This document shows, piece after piece, positions 57,146-64,000 of a stretch of 64,000 nucleotides of DNA. The notes under the pieces were generated by a model. That model had not been told where the DNA came from, did not search any database, and saw only the letters and a list, made by a program, of their open reading frames with translations. The stretch spans positions 210,310,941-210,374,940 of the forward strand of contig CM042684.1 in assembly GCA_023614405.1 (NCBI GenBank), written 5' to 3'. Source of the stretch: Avena insularis. Lineage: Eukaryota > Streptophyta > Magnoliopsida > Poales > Poaceae. A program made the translations under genes and the position numbers. Position 1 is the stretch's first letter. Every line of letters begins with the position of its first letter.

Positions 57146-59917
57146 AACTCCTGCTCGTCCTCGAGTAGGTAAGTGATAAAAAGAAAGAAATTTTTTTTAG
57201 GTGACATGCACCATCATAAACTTGATGAAAGTATTTGTAAAACATTCAAAGCTGGGATCATAGTACTTCAATCATAACATGAAAGACAAAGTTCTAGCAA
57301 TAAGACAAAGAAACTATGATGCAACATAAAAGACATAAACAAAAGATTCATGAATAACAATGCTTTGCAAGACATTTGTTTGTTTCACATAAAGAAAACA
57401 TAGCATAGTGGCATTCAGCTTGTCCCTCATAGCGTAGCAAACATAAATGCATAGGACACCTTCAAAGTTTATAAGGGTGACTAGATACTATTATTTCAAA
57501 ACAAGCAATGTCAAAGCTATGCATCAATCAACAAGTCTTGGGACAATGCACATAGAACTAAGAATGGCCACTATGCTCTCAAAGTAGGTGTATAAAGATA
57601 TAAGGTGGAGACTCAACATAAAAGTAAAAGAAAGGCCTTCATAGAAGGAAGTAGGGATTCAAGTTTCATAAAGAGCTTCCAAAAATTATGGTACTTGTTA
57701 GCTTTCAGCTCTCATTACCCCTATCATAAGCATCTTGAAGTGATTAAGGTTAAAGTGAACAAACTATGGTGTATATGCTTGACGAAGTATAAGTCAAAAA
57801 TCTCATGTCCCTTGTATACGAGGGCCGCTCCTCATGGTAAGTTCTTGTCATCGTAAGTACATGTGTATCATAGAGAACCGCCAACGGGGTACCCCTTGCC
57901 CGATGATACGGAAGAATCCCCATATCAAAATGACAAGGCAAGCAGACAACGAGCATCTCAGCAATCTTCTTATTTACCATGGGAAAATGGTGCTTTTTTC
58001 TCTCTTTCCTCTTTTCACATATCTTTTTTTTCTTTTTCTCCTTTTTTTCTCAATATCTGACACTTTTTTTATAAGAAGAATGCTTCATAGACAACTCATT
58101 ATGGTTACGCTGCAGGTTTCCACCATGACAGCATGGATTAGACCAGCGGCCCAGGCGTTTCTCTAACACACATACATAACTCCATGGACTTACAAGCTCC
58201 CCTTTCATTTCACACCGACGGCATCCATAGACAAAAGAGCATGATATCAACTAGGTACAAAGTACAAGTGCAATGTTGAAAGCATTCCCCATAACAGCAT
58301 GGTTCTGCTAATCCCCAACATATAAGTGCAAGCATATACAACATAGACGACACAATGGTTCAAGTTTATTAAGGGCAAGAAAAGTAAAGTGTGCCATCAA
58401 GTTCGTGAGAGATTTAATCACTAGTTTTCTCATAACAAGTTTAATTCGGAAGGTAGATAAAAACATGAATATACTTGGAATAGCATATGCTAGTAGGTAG
58501 GTATGGTGGACTATTTGGAATAACTTGGTTTTAGGAGTTGGATGCATGAGTGGAACTCATACTTGGTTGCGGAGGCTAGCAAAAGACTGGGAGCGACAAA
58601 CTAAGAGAGCAATAATGGTCATAATCATGCAGAGCGACAAAACATCATTAATCAAAGCATAAAGTGATACTACAAGTTGAAAACTAAAGGGTCATAAAGG
58701 ATTATGGTGACTTGAGATAGCCATAACATGGTGTGAGCATGTGCCAAGTCAACCCAAATAAAGCATCAAAGGAGAATACCACAATACTATGCTTTAATAT
58801 GCTAAAAAACACATGATTCTTCAAAGGCAAATTAAGCAATCTCAATTGTTTATAACAATTCATGCTACAGCAAAGAATACTAAGCATAAAGCCAAAACAA
58901 TATCAAGCATGGTATGACAAAGCATAGGCCACAGTAAAAAAACAAACTGCTTTTACCACTTAAGCATGAACTTTCCTACTCTTTTCCAATCCAAACCAAA
59001 CTATTTGAAAACCAATGCATGAAAGAGGGGGTCCAACCAATTTATTCAGAAAACTAAGAAAACCAAGCAAACGAAAAACGAAAAATGAAGACGCTCCAAG
59101 AACAACACAACTGTGCATGAAACAATAAAAATGAAGTGTTTGGAACAAATCTGGGATTTTTATTGATGAAGAAGGGAATGCCTTGGGCATCCCCAAGCTT
59201 TGACGCTTGTAATTCTTGGATATTTCTTAGGGTGACACATGTGGCATCCCCAAGCTTGAGCTTTAGTCCATTCTTCATCTTATTACTCATTCATTCCATA
59301 CACCTGAAATTTTTCCTTCATACAAAAGTTCACACAATCTTTATTAGCAACATTAGTGCACTCAAGATAATAAGTCTTTAGGTTCAGTTCTAACACCAAT
59401 AAAAGTTCCATTAAAATACTAGATACTGTAGCACTTCCCTCAAAAATCTCAATTCCCAAAAATAACTAAAAAAGGAACCAACAAGAAGCAAATGCAGAAA
59501 ATGGCAGAAATCTGTCAGAAAAGATCAGCAGGTAAAGACGAATTTTTTTGAAGACCTTCTGTTGCTCAAATAAAAAGTGTTGAACTAACGAAAGTTAGAT
59601 AACAACCTAGGGCATAAGCACAAAAATTCACGCCTCAAAATAACGTTCAGAGATTTTACACGAATTTTTCCGGTGAAGCACATAAATCTGTTTCGGGACA
59701 GCAACTTTCCCAATCATTACTTCTCTCTCATTAGAGGTTACTCTTGGCACAAAAAGCAAATAAAAATGATAAGGAGCGTTTATTAATGAAGTAATAACTT
59801 CCAAGACTCATCTAAAACTTTTGGGTTATCTCCCAATACGTACTTTTCTCTAACGCCTTTAAGTTAGGCATAAGAAGCAAGAAAGAATCAAGTGTTCTCG
59901 AATGAAGAAGCATTAAG
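57146..59917 (-). other. R3 3' non-coding module
   Basis: Homologous to the R1 and R2 modules. Internal purine-tract copies at 59187-59200 and 59244-59257; conserved GGGTTATCTCCC (reversed) near 59822. No supported gene. Confidence 0.8.
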
Positions 59918-60740
59918 ACCAAATTTTGTTTTCATAGGAGAGGCAAAAGAAATATTCTCTCTTCTTAGGGAAGTGTTCTATACCTTTCTTGAGTGGGAGT
60001 TGATATTTAATGGTGCCTTCTTTCATATCAATAATGGCACCAACAGTTCTAAGAAAAGGTCTTCCCGAAGTAATAGGACAAGAAGCATTGCATTCAACAT
60101 CCAAAACATAGAAATCAATAGGGACATAGGCATTGTTAACCATAATAAGAACATCATTAAGACTCCCCATGAGTTTCTTTTTAGCATTATCATCAAGTGG
60201 GATATTCAAATAACAATCTTCAAGTGGAGGCAAATCAAGCATATCATAAATCCTTCGAGGCATAATAGAAACACTACTATCAAGATCACATAAAGCTTTG
60301 AAATCAAAGTCATTCACTTTCATATTAATGATGGGTTCCCAACCATCTTCTTGTTTAATAGGAATAGAAGCTTTATGTTTCATCGTTTCTTCTTTAATCT
60401 TTATGAGAGCATCAGTAATGTGTTTTGTAAAGGCCATGTTCATAGCACTAGCATTAGGACTTTTAGCAAGCTTTTGTAGGAACTTAATAACTTCAGAGAT
60501 ATTGCAACCATCAAGATCAAAATCAAATTTATCATCTAGAGTAGTAGAACTATTACTATCCTTAACACTAGTGGTGGTGATAGTAGAAACACTAATGTTT
60601 CTAGCAATTTCATCTTCTCTTTCCCACTTAGCATGTAATTCAGCTAATAGTCTAACATTTTCATCAATTCTTACTTGTATGGCATTAGTAGCTGCAAAGG
60701 GATTATCATTAGTTTCAGGTTTAGCAGCCTTTTTATTCAA
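59913..60740 (-). pseudogene. R3 gag-linker and aspartic protease with altered active site
   Basis: 275 codons on the minus strand. The N-terminal part (AELHAKWEREDEIARN) is the usual gag-pol linker. The FDFDLDGCNISEVIKFLQKL stretch leads to the protease at about residues 135-250, with the active-site block CDLDSSVSIMP at 151-161, where the usual Gly-Ala is replaced so no D-[ST]-G remains. The flap and second half are recognisable (DVLIMVNNAYVPIDFYVLDV, SGRPFLRTVGAIIDMKEG). The frame ends SYENKIWS just inside the 3' module. It follows the gag frame after a single in-frame TAA (60741-60746 region). Normal proteases of this type cut the Gag-Pol chain; this one is probably inactive. Confidence 0.8.
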
Positions 60741-60746
60741 AAGAGA

Positions 60747-61195
60747 TTAAGCCTCAACCAAAGATGCTATATTTCTTTCAGCATTAGAGAGTTTTTCCTC
60801 AATAGTTTTATTGAAAGAAGTTTGCTTACTAATAAAGTCTTTAAGCATAACTTCAAGTTCAGAGGGTGCACTCCTATTATTGTTGTAAGAATTTCCACAA
60901 GCATTACCATTGTTGGGAGGATATGGCTTATAATTGTTGTTACCAAAATTATTCCTATAAGCATTGTCGCCAAAATTATTATTCCTTATGAAGTTCACAT
61001 CAACTTGCTCTTCTTGAGCAACCAAAGAAGCTAAAGGAACATTATTTGGATCAATATGGGCTTTCCCATTAACAAGCATAGACATAATAATATCAATCTT
61101 ATCACTCAAGGAGGAAGTTTCCTCAACAGAATTTACCTTCCTACCTTGTGGAGCTCTCTCAGTATGCCATTCAGAATAATTAACCATCATATTGT
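60747..61195 (-). pseudogene. gag: R3 gag C-terminal part, cut by S2
   Basis: Minus-strand reading MMVNYSEWHTERAPQGRKVN..., with NFGDNAYRNNFGNNN (Asn/Gly/Tyr-rich) and PSELEVMLKDFISKQTSFNK with a coiled-coil-like NKTIEEKLSNAERNIASL end. This matches the C-terminal region of cereal Gypsy gags, before the protease. The reading upstream of 61195 (MMQQLYIGSS...) belongs to S2, not to gag. The insertion and the TAA after NIASLVEA make it non-functional. Confidence 0.75.
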
Positions 61196-64000
61196 TGTAG
61201 CATCCCAATTGTCTAACAATTGTAATGCTACTTGGTCTAGTAATATAATGGCTACTTCCTATATATAATTGTTGCATCATAACTATATCATGCTCATGTC
61301 ATCATGCCACCTTGCATTTGAGCATCATATAAAACCCTTTTGTTTTGGTTCTTATCTCATATGCATTATTAATTGTATTTGCCTCTTGATATATTGTATT
61401 TGGTTATTGATATATTGTTTAATGCCCAAGTTGAGTTGGGGGCATATATTTTATTAACTCCACCACCTTTCTTGTCATCACACCATAATTCTACCATTCC
61501 AATATATGTGAGCTTAGCATTTTATTTGGGTTTACCTCTAGCTCATGTAGGTTGGGATGGATCCTTTTCTATTTCTTCATGCTTCCACACTAGCATCAGG
61601 TTGTTTCCACAATCTTGATATGTGGGACCACCTTGCCTGTTTGGTGAAGGAAACTCTTATTCTAGCTTCCATATGGAATTGTTTTGGAATAGCAGCTCAT
61701 GTTGGAATATTGTTGTGGATAATAAACACCTAGTGGAATACACACACTAGAATGTCCAATTATATTCAAATATGAGCATATTTCATCCACTCCACATGGG
61801 ACCCCAACACCACTCTTTTGGCTTGGCCTTAATTCCCTGTTTGGAAATGCATGTGTTAATAAATGCCCATGGTCATTTACAATTGTTTTCACAATAATAA
61901 ACATGGCATTTAATACCCATGCATGGGCCATGCAAATCTCACCATCATTCCCTCCTTTGGGTTTTTCATGTATTTTTGCAAGTGAAGCATGGATCTTTGA
62001 GAGACCATCTCATGTTGGCCCTATTCCTTTGCTTTGACTTTAAAAACCTCACCTTCCTCTCTTTTCCACCTCCTTCCAAGCTTAATCATTGGTGATCTTA
62101 GCTAAGCCCTACCCTAAACCCCCCTTTCTCTATTTCTATCTCTAACCCTACCACCACCATGATCTACCCCAACCCTAAACCAAACCCTAACCCGAGCCCT
62201 CTCTAGTTAACCCTAGCTACCATGCCCTCTCTCTCGGCCTCTCTCCCTTCCTCTATGCCATGCAGGCCCCACCTAGCCACCCTACTCCCCCTGGCCGAGC
62301 TACCCTCCTACCCCAACCCTAGCACCAGCCCTAAACCGAGCCACTACTCCTACTCCAACCCTAGCTCCATGCCACCCTCCTCTCTCTCTCTAGCTCTCTC
62401 CCTGCCAGCAGCCCCACCCGAGCCTACCTCCTTGGCCTCGCCCTGACCCCACCTGGCAGCCTCCATCTACCCTCCCCCTGCTCCTGCCGGCCAGCCGATC
62501 ACGTGCTCGAGGAGGGAAAAGGTGGCACCGAGCCACCCTATCTACCCCTCCCCTGCCACAGCTGGTCTTCTCCCTCTCCCTCCTTTTCCCCCTCCCACAC
62601 GGCTTCTCTGGCATCCCCAGATCCACCCCAAGCCTTGCCGCACCTCCCCTCTCTCTTCACCATCGCCAGATCCCGGCCTTGCCGCCTACCTCTGCCCTCG
62701 TCGTTCCAGCCCGGCGTGCACGTGGAGGTGGCCTAGTAGACCGAGAAGGCCGCCTGCATCGCCTACCGCCAGGAGGAGAAGGCCCCGTGCGCTGCACCGC
62801 AACGCCCGCCGAAAACCCTAGCTCCGCCCGGCCTCTGCTTCCTCGCCGGTCCGTCGTCTCCCAGCCCGATCCAACACCACCAACCAAACCACGGTGAGCT
62901 CCTCTACCTCCTGGACACGCTCTGCCTCACCGTACCGCCCTAGCCCCGCCGTTCTTTTCGTCGAACAACCACCGTGCGTCCGTTGTCTGCAGCCTCACAA
63001 GCGCCCGGCCTCTTCTAGCTCAAGGCCCACCTCTGTCACCAACCCTAGCGCTACTGCACCGGCTCGTACCCAGCGTGCCTCGCGTCCATTGATCCACATT
63101 ACGCGCTGCGTCGGTCACCGACGGTCGATCGGTGGAGAAGATCCACAAGACGGGCGCCTTTTTGCGCTTAGCCCCTCGTCATTTTACGCTCAACTTGCAG
63201 ACGCAGAGCCCCACCAGTCGGCCTCCTGTCCTTTTACAAAGAGCCCCAGTAGAACCTCCAGCCTTAACTCGGCTCCACGCTCCCTGTCCCCTGCAGATTC
63301 AACCATCGCACTGGGCCCAAGCCACCGGCCCCACTTGTCATTCGCAGAGGCTAGGAAAGACCGCGGTGAGGAAACCCTTTTACTGGCGTGTTTGGCCTGA
63401 TCCCTGGCCCCACTTGTCTGTGGCTGTGGCTAGATCTGGGTGAGTAAAAGTTTTACATCTTTTGTTTTAATTCAAACTTTTCAAAATTTGTTTTAAATTC
63501 AAATTTAAATCTGTTTTCAAATAACTTTTCAATTATTATTCCAAATAATACAAATAATATATGTTTGGAGATCAAAAAATTGAGAGGATTTCAAATATGG
63601 CCTTCAAAATATATTTTGGACACTTTAATTTTTCAAGTTGATTAAAATTACAATAAAATGCCCTCTTTCTTAATTAATTAATAACTTTTGTTTTATAACT
63701 CCAAATTTGACAAATAATATGTCTAAAATGATCAGCTCAACGAGACCTTTCTGTTTATGCATTCCATGATCTGAATTGCAGCATGCATCATATAAATATA
63801 AAGTATACAACAACTTATATGAGGTTAAAATGTGACTAAAACTCAATAAAAGGCTTTATTCTTGTATTCCACACCTCACCCATGCCATGCTACATTATTG
63901 CCATGCAAATTGTGCATCATTCATCATGGCATGATTGTTTGCTTGTCGCATTTTATTCATATGCTTGTGCACTTTATTTATGTTGGCCCTTGTTTGTTTG
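61196..64000 (+). repeat. S2: second copy of the long LARD-like LTR, cut by the window edge
   Basis: Starts TGTAGCATCCCAATTGTC, as S1 does on the minus strand, and follows S1 to about its position 41325. The upstream flank ATTGT (61191-61195) should be the target duplicate. A G/C-rich zone at 62100-63430 and an A/T-rich zone at 63450-63720 follow the order of S1. Frames in the G/C-rich zone (for example 62894-63400) are Pro/Ser/Arg-rich low complexity and not called. Confidence 0.8.

Larger units (their letters stand above)
55712..64000 (-). mobile_element. R3: Sabrina/WHAM-like non-autonomous Gypsy element, 5' end outside window
   Basis: On the minus strand: 3' LTR 55712-57131, purine tract, 3' module 57132-59917, protease ORF 59913-60740, gag C-terminus 60747-61195, then interrupted by S2 at 61196. 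The target duplicate ACCAT (55707-55711) flanks the LTR. The 5' LTR and primer site lie beyond the window. No reverse transcriptase in the visible part. Confidence 0.82.

Noticed and set aside
57834..58166. Frames beginning MCIIENRQRGTP, also at 4203-4391 and 22309-22506
   Set aside because: Antisense to the elements and explained by conservation of the 3' module; open part is short and the tails diverge through A/G runs.
61196..61280. Apparent N-terminal extension (MMQQLYIGSS) of the R3 gag frame
   Set aside because: It is translated from the inserted S2 LTR end, not from R3.
62100..62215. Interstitial telomere repeat
   Set aside because: Motifs are imperfect, irregularly spaced and part of a repeated LTR; not a telomeric array.
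62522..63443. Pro/Ser/Arg-rich frames in S2
   Set aside because: Overlapping in several frames, low complexity, no match in S1.

Overview
The window is intergenic DNA from a large plant genome, almost certainly a grass (Poaceae) and probably a Pooideae cereal or forage relative. The evidence is a dense nest of LTR retrotransposons: Angela/BARE-like and other Copia elements primed by initiator Met tRNA, Sabrina/WHAM-like non-autonomous Gypsy elements primed by Asp tRNA, a Tat-lineage Gypsy element with an opposite-strand PF04195-type gene, and very long LARD-like LTRs. No intact host gene, rRNA, tRNA gene or CRISPR array was seen. Family names rest on recognition of termini, primer sites and protein motifs, not on a database search.

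Layout from left to right. 1-6675: Sabrina-like element R1 (+), 5' LTR cut by the window edge. 6676-9080, 17192-17954 and 50655-54046: three pieces of an old long LTR (L2, read on -), split by later insertions. 9081-17191: complete gag-only Copia element C1 (-), target duplication TTAAG. 17955-50654: complete Sabrina-like element R2 (+), duplication ATCGG. Its 3' LTR is split by Tat-type Gypsy G1 (-, 24735-50541, duplication CCTAC). G1 is in turn split by Angela-like Copia C2 (-, 30759-39244, duplication TTTTG) and by a 4.69-kb solo LTR S1 (-, 39511-44201, duplication AGGGA). 54047-55339: 3' part of an older LTR (X, +). 55340-55711: fragment of a NAM-associated / GST-T3-like gene (-). 55712 to the window end: Sabrina/WHAM-like element R3 (-), interrupted at 61196 by S2 (+), a second copy of the S1 LTR that runs off the edge.

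The nesting gives a relative time order: X, then L2, then R2, then G1, then C2 and S1. C1, and probably R1, entered L2 independently, and S2 entered R3. Reading frames of G1 continue exactly across both of its insertions, which confirms the breakpoints.

The most interesting biology is in R1, R2 and R3. They share (where visible) leader, 3' non-coding module (about 2.8 kb) and U3 promoter, but carry three different coding inserts between the same borders: a gag/defective-protease fusion, an intact 207-residue protein I cannot place, and gag C-terminus plus defective protease. None has reverse transcriptase, so all must be mobilised in trans. G1 has most of its gag-pol plus a spliced-looking opposite-strand gene with its own candidate promoter, but both are broken by stops and frameshifts. 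C1 encodes only a gag. C2 has gag and pol remnants with an altered reverse-transcriptase active site.
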